Below are positions 50,271-58,511 of a stretch of 64,000 nucleotides of DNA, piece by piece. The position numbers and the translations under genes were made by a program. The DNA is taken from positions 682,001-746,000 of the forward strand of contig NZ_MJAP01000034.1 of assembly GCF_001884735.1 (NCBI RefSeq). Reading direction: 5' to 3'. The notes under the pieces were generated by a model. That model was given only the letters and a program-made list of their open reading frames with translations, was not told the DNA's origin and searched no databases. The stretch's first letter is position 1, and every line of letters starts with the position of its first letter. Source of the stretch: Natronohydrobacter thiooxidans (GTDB lineage: Bacteria; Pseudomonadota; Alphaproteobacteria; Rhodobacterales; Rhodobacteraceae).

Positions 50271-51750
50271 TCGCTTCCGCCATATGTGGCGCGCGGATAT
50301 CGGCAGCACCCTCCAGATCGGCAATCGTGCGCGCCACCCGCAGCAGCCGGTGATAGCCCCGCGCGGTCAGCCCGAAGCGTTCCGCCGCGCGCGTCAGCAG
50401 CGCGCGCCCCTCGCTGTCGGGGCTTGCAACCTCTTCCAGCAGCGCGCCTTCGGCATCGGCATTGACGCGGCACCCCTCATAGCCCTGATAGCGCGCCGCC
50501 TGCCGGTCGCGGGCAGCGACCACCCGCGCCGCCACAATGGCTGAGCTGTCCCCAGAGGGCGGCAGATCCAGATCCGAAAACGCCACCGGCGGCACCTCGA
50601 CCCGCAGATCGAACCGATCCAGCAGCGGCCCCGAAATGCGCCCCATATACTCCTCGCCGCAGCCCGGTGCCCGCCCGCAGGCGCGCGCCGGTTCCGACAG
50701 ATAGCCGCATTTGCAAGGATTGGCCGCCGCCACCAGCAGAAACCGGCAGGGGTAGCGGATATGCGCATTGGCCCGCGCCACCACCACCTCGCCGGTTTCA
50801 ATCGGCTGGCGCAGGGTTTCCAGCACCATGCGCGGAAATTCCGGCAACTCATCCAGAAACAGCACCCCATTATGCGCCAGCGAAATCTCGCCCGGCTTGG
50901 CGCCCTTGCCGCCCCCCACAATCGCCGCCACTGATGCCGTGTGATGCGGCTCGCGAAACGGCCTGACCCGCGAGATCCCGCCCTGATCCAACAGCCCCGC
51001 GATCGAATGGATCATCGAGGTTTCCAGCGCCTCGGCAGGGCTCAGTTCCGGCAATATCCCCGGCAGCCGCGCGGCCAGCATCGACTTGCCCGACCCCGGC
51101 GTCCCCACCATCAGCATATGATGCCGCCCCGCCGCCGCGATCTCTAACGCCCGTTTCGCGCGTTCCTGCCCTTTCACATCGAACAGATCCCGCACCCCGT
51201 TATCGCGGATCACCTCGCCGGGGCGCGCGGGCGCAAGCGGGGCCTGACCCGAATAATGCCGGATCACCTGCGCCAGCGATGCCGGCGCGAAAACCCGCGT
51301 CGCCTCGACCCAGGCCGCTTCCGGCCCCGACCCGGCAGGGCAGACCAGCACATGCCCGCCCTCTGCCGCTGTCATCGCCGCAGGCAAGGCCCCCGCAACC
51401 GCGACCAACGCCCCGTCCAGCGACAATTCCCCCAGCGCCACCGTGTCGCCCACTTCCTCCCCCGGCAGGATCTCCAGCGCGGCCAGAAGCGCCATAGCGA
51501 TCGGCAGGTCGAAATGCGACCCCTCTTTCGGCATATCCGCAGGCGAGAGATTGATCGTGATCCGTTTCGAGGGCAGCGCCACCGACAGGGCCGAGAGCGC
51601 CGCACGCACCCGCTCGCGCGCCTCTGACACCGCCTTGTCCGGCAATCCCACGATCTGAAAGGACGGCATGCCGGGCGAGAGCGCGCATTGCACTTCGACA
51701 AGCCGCGCCTCGATCCCTTCAAAGGCCACTGTCAGGGCGCGTGTCCCCAT
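50227..51750 (-). CDS. comM: YifB/ComM-type Mg-chelatase-like AAA+ ATPase
   Basis: This 507-residue AAA+ protein has an N-terminal Lon-protease-like domain (GLPDKAVSEARERVRAALSAL, LSPADMPKEGSHFDLPIAMALLAAL), a Walker A GTPGSGKSMLAARLPGILP, and a C-terminal Mg-chelatase domain (RANAHIRYPCRFLLVAAANPCKCGYL, ISGPLLDRFDLRVEVP). ComM promotes branch migration during natural transformation in Vibrio and Haemophilus. Length is exactly typical. ATG 51750 matches the usual MGTRALTVAFEG start. Four Cys (CKCG...C...C) probably bind zinc. Confidence 0.95.
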   Translation of the reverse strand: MGTRALTVAFEGIEARLVEVQCALSPGMPSFQIVGLPDKAVSEARERVRAALSALSVALPSKRITINLSPADMPKEGSHFDLPIAMALLAALEILPGEEVGDTVALGELSLDGALVAVAGALPAAMTAAEGGHVLVCPAGSGPEAAWVEATRVFAPASLAQVIRHYSGQAPLAPARPGEVIRDNGVRDLFDVKGQERAKRALEIAAAGRHHMLMVGTPGSGKSMLAARLPGILPELSPAEALETSMIHSIAGLLDQGGISRVRPFREPHHTASVAAIVGGGKGAKPGEISLAHNGVLFLDELPEFPRMVLETLRQPIETGEVVVARANAHIRYPCRFLLVAAANPCKCGYLSEPARACGRAPGCGEEYMGRISGPLLDRFDLRVEVPPVAFSDLDLPPSGDSSAIVAARVVAARDRQAARYQGYEGCRVNADAEGALLEEVASPDSEGRALLTRAAERFGLTARGYHRLLRVARTIADLEGAADIRAPHMAEAISFRLMGVAEAVAG

Positions 51751-51861
51751 GATCACCCCCACACATCGCCCACAGCATGCGCCATCAACCCTTGCGATTT
51801 GGTTAACGAAACCTTGCAACCCCCTCACACGCGCTTGTGAAAGAAAATTTCCCAATCCTGT

Positions 51862-51889
51862 GAACCAAAGCCCGCCCTGAGGCGTAGAG
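51862..51889 (+). promoter_or_regulatory. Candidate ECF11/RpoE-type promoter of rpoH2
   Basis: TGAACC at 51862-51867 and CGTAGA at 51884-51889, 16 bases apart. The R. sphaeroides RpoE (ECF11) consensus as I remember it is TGATCC with a CGTA-type -10 box, so five of six -35 bases and the CGTA core agree. In R. sphaeroides rpoHII is indeed under RpoE, which responds to singlet oxygen. Confidence 0.5.
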
Positions 51890-51917
51890 TAGTTAAACGC
51901 GCCTGCAGGGGGAAATG

Positions 51918-52796
51918 ATGCCACTCGATCTTGCCGACGACCGCCGCATGTCACGCGAGGCCATGAAGGCCGAGTTGCTGGATGCCGAAACCGAATTGCA
52001 GCTGGCCTATGCCTGGCGCGACCGGCGCGACGAACAGGCGCTGCACCGGCTGGTCACGGCCTATATGCGGCTTGCAATCTCGATGGCGGGCAAATTCCGC
52101 CGCTACGGCGCGCCGATGAATGATCTCATTCAGGAAGCCGGGCTTGGCCTGATGAAAGCCGCCGAGAAATTCGACCCCGACCGGGGCGTGCGCTTTTCGA
52201 CCTATGCCGTCTGGTGGATTCGCGCCAGCATTCAGGATTACGTCATGCGCAACTGGTCGATGGTGCGCACCGGCTCCACCTCCAGCCAGAAAACCCTGTT
52301 CTTCAACCTGCGCCGCGTACAAGCCAAATTCGAGCGCGAAGCCATGGCACGGGGCGAGGATCTGGACGGCCACCAGCTGCGCGAAATGATCTCGCGCGAA
52401 GTGGGCGTGCCCTTGCAGGATGTCGAGATGATGGAAGGCCGGCTTTCAGGGTCGGATTTCTCGCTCAACTCCCTGCAATCCAGCGAGGACGACGGGCGCG
52501 AATGGATCGACACGCTGGAAGACCAGACAGCGCAGGCCGACGAAACCGTCGAACAGGCGCATGACATCACGCAACTGCGCCTCTGGCTGGTCGCGGCGAT
52601 GCAGGGTCTGACGGAGCGCGAACGCTTCATCCTGCGCGAACGCAAGCTGCGCGACGAGCCGCGCACCCTCGAATCGCTGGGCGAGGAACTGGGCCTGTCG
52701 AAAGAACGGATCCGTCAGGTCGAGGCCGCAGCCTTCCAGAAAATGCGCCGCAGTCTTGAATCGCAGTCAAAAGAAGTGTTCCACTTCCTCGCATGA
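51918..52796 (+). CDS. rpoH2: RNA polymerase sigma factor RpoH, RpoHII type
   Basis: A 292-residue sigma-70-family factor. It carries region 2 (NDLIQEAGLGLMKAAEKFDPDRGVRFSTYAVWWIRASIQDYV), the RpoH-specific box SSQKTLFFNLRR, and a region 4 helix-turn-helix (TLESLGEELGLSKERIRQVEAAAFQKM). The N-terminus (DLADDRRMSREAMKAELLDAETELQLAYAW) matches RpoHII of Rhodobacter rather than RpoHI. RpoHII directs the singlet-oxygen/photo-oxidative stress response. ATG 51918 is preferred over 51915 by spacing to GGGGG. It overlaps chaN by four bases and should respond to RpoE (see the promoter entry). Confidence 0.93.
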   Translation: MPLDLADDRRMSREAMKAELLDAETELQLAYAWRDRRDEQALHRLVTAYMRLAISMAGKFRRYGAPMNDLIQEAGLGLMKAAEKFDPDRGVRFSTYAVWWIRASIQDYVMRNWSMVRTGSTSSQKTLFFNLRRVQAKFEREAMARGEDLDGHQLREMISREVGVPLQDVEMMEGRLSGSDFSLNSLQSSEDDGREWIDTLEDQTAQADETVEQAHDITQLRLWLVAAMQGLTERERFILRERKLRDEPRTLESLGEELGLSKERIRQVEAAAFQKMRRSLESQSKEVFHFLA

Positions 52797-53590
52797 TCCT
52801 GCGAACCTTATGCGCCGCGACACTGGCCCTGCCCGCTGTCGCGGCGGAAATCACGCCCGACACCCTCGACACGCTGCCTGCGGCGGATGTGGTGTTCCTG
52901 GGCGAGGTGCATGACAACCCCCTTCACCATATCCACCAGACCCGCGCGACCACCGCGATTGCGCCCAAAGCACTGGTGTTCGAGATGCTGACCGCAGAAC
53001 AGGCCGCGCGCATCCCCAACCCCCTGCCCGATCAGGGGACGCTGGCAGAGCTCCTTGACTGGCAGAACAGCGGCTGGCCCGATTTCGCCATGTATTACCC
53101 GATCTTCTCCGCCGCACCCGACGCCGCGATCTATGGCGCGGCGCTGCCGCGCGAGAGCGCCCGCGCGAGCCTGCAGGACGGGATAGAAGCTCATTTCCCC
53201 GCCGATCCGGCACAATTCGGACTGAACACCCCGCTTTCCCCCGAGGATCAGGCCGCGCGCGAGGCCCATCAGGCCCACGCCCATTGCGACGCGCTGCCCG
53301 AAACGCTGCTGCCCGGCATGGTCGCGATCCAGCGCCTGCGCGACGCGCTCTTGGCCCATGCTGCGCTCCGCGCCCATCACGACACCGGCGGTCCGGTCGT
53401 GGTGATCACCGGAACCGAACACGCGCGCCGGGATATCGCCGCGCCCGCAAAACTCGCCCGTGCCGCCCCCGATCTGCCGCAACTTGCCATCGGCCAGTTC
53501 GAGCAGCCGCAGGACACGCCCCCGCCGCATGATCTGTGGCTTGTCACCGACCCCCATCCCCGCCCCGATCCCTGCGACGCCTTTCGCTGA
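52793..53590 (+). CDS. ChaN-family periplasmic protein (haem-binding uptake, Tiki fold)
   Basis: A 265-residue exported protein: signal peptide MILRTLCAATLALPAVA, then VVFLGEVHDNPLHHIHQ, ALVFEMLTAEQAARIP, GMVAIQRLRDALLAHAAL and GPVVVITGTEHARRDIA. These are the conserved blocks of ChaN/DUF399 proteins, which bind haem or act as Tiki-like metalloproteases. The His-rich segments EVHDN..HHIHQ and AHQAHAHCD may bind metal. It is translationally coupled to rpoH2 (four-base overlap), which may place it in the oxidative-stress response; in many relatives the same pairing occurs, as far as I recall. Confidence 0.82.
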   Translation: MILRTLCAATLALPAVAAEITPDTLDTLPAADVVFLGEVHDNPLHHIHQTRATTAIAPKALVFEMLTAEQAARIPNPLPDQGTLAELLDWQNSGWPDFAMYYPIFSAAPDAAIYGAALPRESARASLQDGIEAHFPADPAQFGLNTPLSPEDQAAREAHQAHAHCDALPETLLPGMVAIQRLRDALLAHAALRAHHDTGGPVVVITGTEHARRDIAAPAKLARAAPDLPQLAIGQFEQPQDTPPPHDLWLVTDPHPRPDPCDAFR

Positions 53591-53663
53591 CCCGCCGGGG
53601 CTTCCGCTTTGCGCCCCAAGCGCGTAATCATGGCGCAACTGACCCCAAGGACAGGGCCTGACC

Positions 53664-54854
53664 ATGCTGGCACATACGCGCGTGACACTCATAATCGGGG
53701 GCGGCATCGCGGCCTATAAATGCCTCGATCTGATCCGCCAGTTGCGCGCGGCAGGCGCCAGCGTGACCCCGGTCCTGACCCGCGCTGCCACCCAATTCGT
53801 GACCCCCATGTCCGTGGCCGCCCTCGCCGGATCGCAGGTCTATCAGGATCTGTTCGACCTCAAGGACGAGGCCGAGATGGGCCATATCCAGCTCTCCCGC
53901 GCCTCGGATCTGATCGTCGTCGCCCCCGCGACTGCCGATCTGATGGCGAAAATGGTCGGCGGCCATGCCGATGATCTGGCCAGCACCCTGCTGCTTGCGA
54001 CCGACAAGCCGGTGCTGATCGCGCCCGCGATGAATGTCCGCATGTGGCAGCACCCGGCGACGCAGCGCAATCTGGCGCAACTGCGCGCCGACGGGGTGCA
54101 GGTCATCGGCCCCAATTCCGGCGATATGGCCTGCGGCGAATACGGCCCCGGCCGCATGTCCGAACCCGCCGAGATCCTCGCCGCGATCAAAGCGCACAGT
54201 ACCCCCGGCCCGCTGACGGGCAAGCGCGTGCTGGTCACATCGGGGCCCACCCATGAACCCATCGACCCGGTGCGCTATATCGCCAACCGTTCCTCCGGCG
54301 CGCAGGGCACGGCGATTGGCCGCGCGCTGCGCGATCTGGGCGCCGAGGTGATCTTCGTCACCGGCCCCGCAACCGTGCCCCCGCCCGAGGGCGTGACGCT
54401 CCACCCCGTCGAAACCGCGCGCGAGATGCTGGACGCCTGCCTTGCCGCGCTGCCAGTGGATGCCGCGATCATGGCAGCCGCCGTGGCCGATTGGCGCGTG
54501 GCAACCGACTTCATCCAGAAGATCAAGAAAGGCCCGCAAGGCATTCCAAAACTTGATCTTTCCGAAAACCCGGACATCCTTGCCACGCTGTCCTCCCACG
54601 CACAGCGCCCGCGCCTTGTCGTGGGTTTCGCCGCGGAAACCGAAAACGTCATTGCCCATGCCACCGCCAAACGCGCGCGCAAGGGCTGCGACTGGATCGT
54701 CGCGAATGATGTCTCACCCGCCACCGGCATCATGGGGGGCGCGGAAAACGCTGTGCATCTGATCACCGCAGAGGGCAGCGAGGACTGGCCGCGCCTGCTG
54801 AAAACCGAAGTTGCCACCCGTCTTGCCACCCGCATCGCCGAGGCCCTGACATGA
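53664..54854 (+). CDS. coaBC: Bifunctional phosphopantothenoylcysteine decarboxylase/phosphopantothenate-cysteine ligase
   Basis: CoaBC (396 residues) does two steps of CoA synthesis. The N-terminal flavoprotein decarboxylase part shows IIGGGIAAYKCLDLIRQLRAAG, PATADLMAKMVGGHADDLASTLLLA, IAPAMNVRMW and GPNSGDMACGEYGPGRM. The C-terminal ligase part has LVTSGPTHEPIDPVRYIANRSSGAQG and IKKGPQGIPKLDLSENPDILATL with the conserved Lys. The start is ATG 53664. It overlaps dut by four bases, a very common pair in alphaproteobacteria. Confidence 0.96.
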   Translation: MLAHTRVTLIIGGGIAAYKCLDLIRQLRAAGASVTPVLTRAATQFVTPMSVAALAGSQVYQDLFDLKDEAEMGHIQLSRASDLIVVAPATADLMAKMVGGHADDLASTLLLATDKPVLIAPAMNVRMWQHPATQRNLAQLRADGVQVIGPNSGDMACGEYGPGRMSEPAEILAAIKAHSTPGPLTGKRVLVTSGPTHEPIDPVRYIANRSSGAQGTAIGRALRDLGAEVIFVTGPATVPPPEGVTLHPVETAREMLDACLAALPVDAAIMAAAVADWRVATDFIQKIKKGPQGIPKLDLSENPDILATLSSHAQRPRLVVGFAAETENVIAHATAKRARKGCDWIVANDVSPATGIMGGAENAVHLITAEGSEDWPRLLKTEVATRLATRIAEALT

Positions 54855-55318
54855 GTGTGACCATCCCTTTCCAGCGACTGCCCGGTTTCGACCCAGAAAT
54901 CCCGCTGCCCGATTACGCCACCGCGGGCGCCGCCGGCGCCGATATCCGCGCGAACCTGCCCCAAGAGCAGCGCGCCACCGGCCTGACCCTCGCCCCGATG
55001 GCGCGTATCCTTGTGCCCACCGGCCTTGCCTGCGCCATCCCGGTTGGGTTCGAGATGCAGATCCGCGCGCGCTCGGGTCTGGCGCTGCGCCATGGCATCA
55101 CCCTGCCCAACGCGCCCGCGACCATCGACAGCGATTATCGCGGCCCCGTCGGCGTGATCCTCCAGAACCTTGGCGAAGGGCCTTTCCTGATCGAACATGG
55201 CGCGCGCATCGCGCAGATCATCATTGCGCCCGTGGTGCAGGCGCGTTTCACCGTGATCGCGGATCTGGACGAAACCACGCGCGGGACCGGCGGTTTCGGC
55301 TCCACCGGAACCGCCTGA
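54851..55318 (+). CDS. dut: Deoxyuridine 5'-triphosphate nucleotidohydrolase
   Basis: dUTPase (155 residues) hydrolyses dUTP to dUMP and PPi, keeping uracil out of DNA. The trimeric dUTPase motifs are in order: YATAGAAGADIRAN (motif 1), IRARSGLALRHG (motif 2), NAPATIDSDYRGPVGVILQNLG (motif 3, catalytic Asp), GARIAQIIIAPV (motif 4) and RGTGGFGSTG (motif 5). It overlaps coaBC at its start and ends one base before the moeB-like gene, so all three are one transcription unit. Confidence 0.97.
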   Translation: MSVTIPFQRLPGFDPEIPLPDYATAGAAGADIRANLPQEQRATGLTLAPMARILVPTGLACAIPVGFEMQIRARSGLALRHGITLPNAPATIDSDYRGPVGVILQNLGEGPFLIEHGARIAQIIIAPVVQARFTVIADLDETTRGTGGFGSTGTA

Positions 55319-55319
55319 G

Positions 55320-56366
55320 ATGGGTCTCGTCCTCTTCCTCATGGCCGCGCTCTGGGGTCTGGGCTGGGTGATGAAAACCCCCATCCGCGCGCGGCTGATA
55401 ATGATCGCCCTGCTCTATCTCGCCGTCATCCTCGCGCAACTCCTCCTGCCCGAAACTGCCGAGCTGCGCCGCGCCACCGGCGGCGATGTACGCCCCTGGC
55501 TGGTGCTGGGCGGGGTCGTGGCGCTGGGCTACGGCTATAGCCGCCTCATCGCCCGCCTGCGCCGCAGCCCCCCGGAAACCCCGCAGCCCAACCCCGACAG
55601 CTTCCGCGAAGCCGAGTTGAACCGCTACGCCCGCCACATCATCCTGCGCGAAATCGGCGGCACCGGGCAGAAGAAACTGAAATCCGCGAAAGTGCTGGTC
55701 GTCGGCGCAGGCGGTCTTGGTTCGCCCGCGTTGCTCTACCTTGCCGCCGCAGGCGTCGGCACGATCGGCGTGATCGACGATGACACGGTGGATGGCACCA
55801 ATCTGCAGCGCCAGATCATCCATACCGATGAGCGCATCGGCATGCCCAAGGTGTTCTCCGCGCAGGCCGCGATGCAGGCCCTCAACCCGTTCATCACCAT
55901 CCGCCCCTACAATCGCAGGCTGGATGCAGAAACTGCCGCGACCCTCTTTGCCGAATATGACCTGATCCTTGACGGCACCGACAATTTCGACACCCGCTAT
56001 CTGGTCAATCGCGCGGCTGTGGCCACGGGCAAGCCGCTGATCGCCGCCGCCATCACCCAATGGGAAGGCCAGATCAGCCTCTATCACCCGGCGACAGATG
56101 CGCCCTGCTATGAATGCATCTTCCCCCAGCGCCCCGCCCCCGGTCTGGCCCCAAGCTGCGCCGAGGCCGGGGTCATCGCCCCCCTGCCGGGCATCCTTGG
56201 CACGATGATGGCGAATGAGGCGCTCAAGGAGATCACCGGCGCAGGCACCGGGCTGCGCGGGCGCATGATCCTGTGGGACGCGCTCTATAGTGAAACCCGC
56301 ACAATGCGCCTGAAACGCCGCGCCGATTGCGCCTGCTGCGCTACAGTGTCAGCCGGACCCGCATGA
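55320..56366 (+). CDS. moeB: MoeB/ThiF-type adenylyltransferase with N-terminal membrane segments
   Basis: A 348-residue E1-like enzyme. Residues 100-340 are a HesA/MoeB/ThiF domain: RYARHIILREIGGTGQKKL, the ATP-binding GAGGLGSPALLYLAAAGVG, DDDTVDGTNLQRQIIH, ILDGTDNFDTRYLVN, and the zinc Cys pairs CYEC and CACC. MoeB adenylates the C-terminal Gly of MoaD for molybdopterin synthesis; moaD and moaE are at 60235 and 60488. The unusual part is residues 1-90: three hydrophobic segments that would tie the enzyme to the membrane. The gene follows dut by one base and its end overlaps cpdB by 26 bases on the opposite strand. Confidence 0.88.
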   Translation: MGLVLFLMAALWGLGWVMKTPIRARLIMIALLYLAVILAQLLLPETAELRRATGGDVRPWLVLGGVVALGYGYSRLIARLRRSPPETPQPNPDSFREAELNRYARHIILREIGGTGQKKLKSAKVLVVGAGGLGSPALLYLAAAGVGTIGVIDDDTVDGTNLQRQIIHTDERIGMPKVFSAQAAMQALNPFITIRPYNRRLDAETAATLFAEYDLILDGTDNFDTRYLVNRAAVATGKPLIAAAITQWEGQISLYHPATDAPCYECIFPQRPAPGLAPSCAEAGVIAPLPGILGTMMANEALKEITGAGTGLRGRMILWDALYSETRTMRLKRRADCACCATVSAGPA

Positions 56367-58323
56367 AACCGCGCGCATCGGCCCCCAGCACCTCGGGGGC
56401 GTGATCGGCGATCATCTCCAGATGCGGATGTGCGGCAACCCCGGTGCTCAGGATCGCCGTGGCCCCCGCCACCGGCTGCAGCCGGAACGGCGCGCGCGCC
56501 GGGATCTCCAGACAGTCCTGCGCCGCCACAAATGCGCGCAGCACCTCGCGCGTGACCCGCGCATCCTCGAACACCACCGAGCCCGGCCCCGCGCCCTGAA
56601 ACCCGCCAGCCCCATGCGCCCGGAAACTGTTGGTGCAGAGGATGAATTCCTGCGCCGGGTCCAGCGGCCTGCCCTGAAAGCGCACATTCCGCACCCGACT
56701 GTCACCGGGGTTCAACACCTCGCCCAGATGATTGAACCGCGCAGGCGCGGCCAGATCGAACTCATAGTCCAGCCCGTAGAGCATCTCGAAATTATAGCCC
56801 GGAAAGGCCGGATCCATCAGCGGCTGATCCGCCAGACCGGGATGGATCTGATGATAGGCCGAGGCCGCGCGCTCCAGCCAGAGCAGCAGATCCGCCCCCG
56901 TCAGCCGCAGGGCCGCAATCCGGTTGGGATAGACATAGAGATCGGCGAGCGACCGGCATGTCAGCACCCCCGCCGCGATATTGGTGAAATTGCGCGCCCC
57001 CCCCAGCCCCCCGGCCTTGGAGGGCGCGACCGCGGACAGCAGCGGCAGATCCGCCAGCGGCGTTCCCGCCAGCCCCTGCGCCACGAAATCGCGCTGCGCT
57101 TCGGCCACAAGGGTCGTCGCGGCACTCTGCCCCAGATAGACGAAAAACGAATTGATCGGCGCCGCGCTGCGCCCGATCGGCTGGCGGATGCTTTCCAACA
57201 CCGCCTCATGCGCCCGCGTGACGATCTTGCGCACCTTGGGGCTGTTCAGCACAACCGGCCCCTGCGGTGCCTCGGGCTGGGTAAACCGGCTCGACGCCTC
57301 GCGCAGCGCGCGCGTCTCGACCTCTGCCGACAGGATCTCCCATTGCCCGCCCGAACGCACCAGCCGCAGATCGATCAGCCCCAGATGCGAGCCGAAAAAC
57401 CCGCTCATCACTGTGGGCTTGCCGCAGATCGTCCCGCGCACAATATCGACGCCCGGAATATCGGCAAAGGCAGGCGAGGGGAAAACCTGATGGCTATGCC
57501 CGCTCAGGATCAGATCCACCCCCTCGATCCCGGCCAGCGGAATCACGGCATTCTCCATATTCTCGCTATGCCGGATCGCCCCGATGCCGGAATGCGCCAG
57601 CAGCACCACCAGATCGGCCCCTCCTGCACGCATCTCGGGCACAAAGGCGCGCACGGCTTCCACCATGTCGCGGGTCTGGATCCGCCCGTTCAGCATCTGG
57701 CGTTCCCATATCGTGATCTGCGGCGGCGCCACCCCGATCACCCCGATGCAGATCGGATGCGCCCGCCCGCCACGATCCGTCACGGTCCGGTGCAACAGGC
57801 TGTAGGGGCGCGCGAAATGACGGTCCAAAAGCGGGTTGCCGCCTTTCTCATGCAGGATATTGGCCGAGACGACCGGGCAATCCGCGCGCAGCAGTGCCTT
57901 GTTCAGAAACTCGATCCCATAATTGAATTCATGGTTTCCGATGGTGATCGCGTCATAGCGCAGCGCATTCATCGCCGCCATGACCGGGTGCAGATCGCCC
58001 TCTTTCAGCCCCATGTCATAGGCGAAATAATCCCCGACCGGCGTGCCCTGCAGGAAATCGCCATTGTCAAACAACAGGCAATTCGGCACCTGCTGGCGGG
58101 CCCGATCGATCAGTTCGGCCAGCCGCGACAATCCCACATCGGGATTGGGACAATCGGCATAATAATCGTAGGGATGCAGATGCACATGCAGATCCGTCGT
58201 CTCCATGATACGAAGATCGACAGTCGCAGAGACTGCGACATCTGACGCGAAATCCAGCCGGTCCTGTTTCATGTTCTCATGCATCTTTACGTCAATGGCC
58301 TCGTGAGAACTTTCTTCAGACAT
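56341..58323 (-). CDS. 2',3'-cyclic-nucleotide 2'-phosphodiesterase/3'-nucleotidase-like (CpdB family)
   Basis: A 660-residue metallophosphoesterase of the 5'-nucleotidase/CpdB family. Calcineurin-type metal motifs: METTDLHVHLHPYDYY, LFDNGDFLQGTPVGDYF, ITIGNHEFNYGIEF, VLLAHSGIG and ILSGHSHQVFP. A C-terminal nucleotidase domain follows (GTPLADLPLLSAVAPSKAGG, YVYPNRIAALRLTGADLLLWLERAA, ILCTNSFRAHGAGGF). CpdB is normally exported, but no signal peptide is visible here; the N-terminus MSEESSHEAIDVKMHENMKQD is hydrophilic. The start could be 58323 or slightly downstream. Confidence 0.88.
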   Translation of the reverse strand: MSEESSHEAIDVKMHENMKQDRLDFASDVAVSATVDLRIMETTDLHVHLHPYDYYADCPNPDVGLSRLAELIDRARQQVPNCLLFDNGDFLQGTPVGDYFAYDMGLKEGDLHPVMAAMNALRYDAITIGNHEFNYGIEFLNKALLRADCPVVSANILHEKGGNPLLDRHFARPYSLLHRTVTDRGGRAHPICIGVIGVAPPQITIWERQMLNGRIQTRDMVEAVRAFVPEMRAGGADLVVLLAHSGIGAIRHSENMENAVIPLAGIEGVDLILSGHSHQVFPSPAFADIPGVDIVRGTICGKPTVMSGFFGSHLGLIDLRLVRSGGQWEILSAEVETRALREASSRFTQPEAPQGPVVLNSPKVRKIVTRAHEAVLESIRQPIGRSAAPINSFFVYLGQSAATTLVAEAQRDFVAQGLAGTPLADLPLLSAVAPSKAGGLGGARNFTNIAAGVLTCRSLADLYVYPNRIAALRLTGADLLLWLERAASAYHQIHPGLADQPLMDPAFPGYNFEMLYGLDYEFDLAAPARFNHLGEVLNPGDSRVRNVRFQGRPLDPAQEFILCTNSFRAHGAGGFQGAGPGSVVFEDARVTREVLRAFVAAQDCLEIPARAPFRLQPVAGATAILSTGVAAHPHLEMIADHAPEVLGADARGFMRVRLTL

Positions 58324-58511
58324 GCGGCGAAAATCTGGCGCCAATGGTGATTATTTTGTGTCCGGCGGCGGCACATCTTGCAGATTCAGATGATATTCCA
58401 ACGCGATGCCGTTCACAACCGCCGATTGTTAACGATATAAATAGCCATTGCCGCGCGCGGGCAAAGCTGACAGGTAAGCATGAAACAGCAGCAGCGGCAG
58501 GAACCCGCGCG

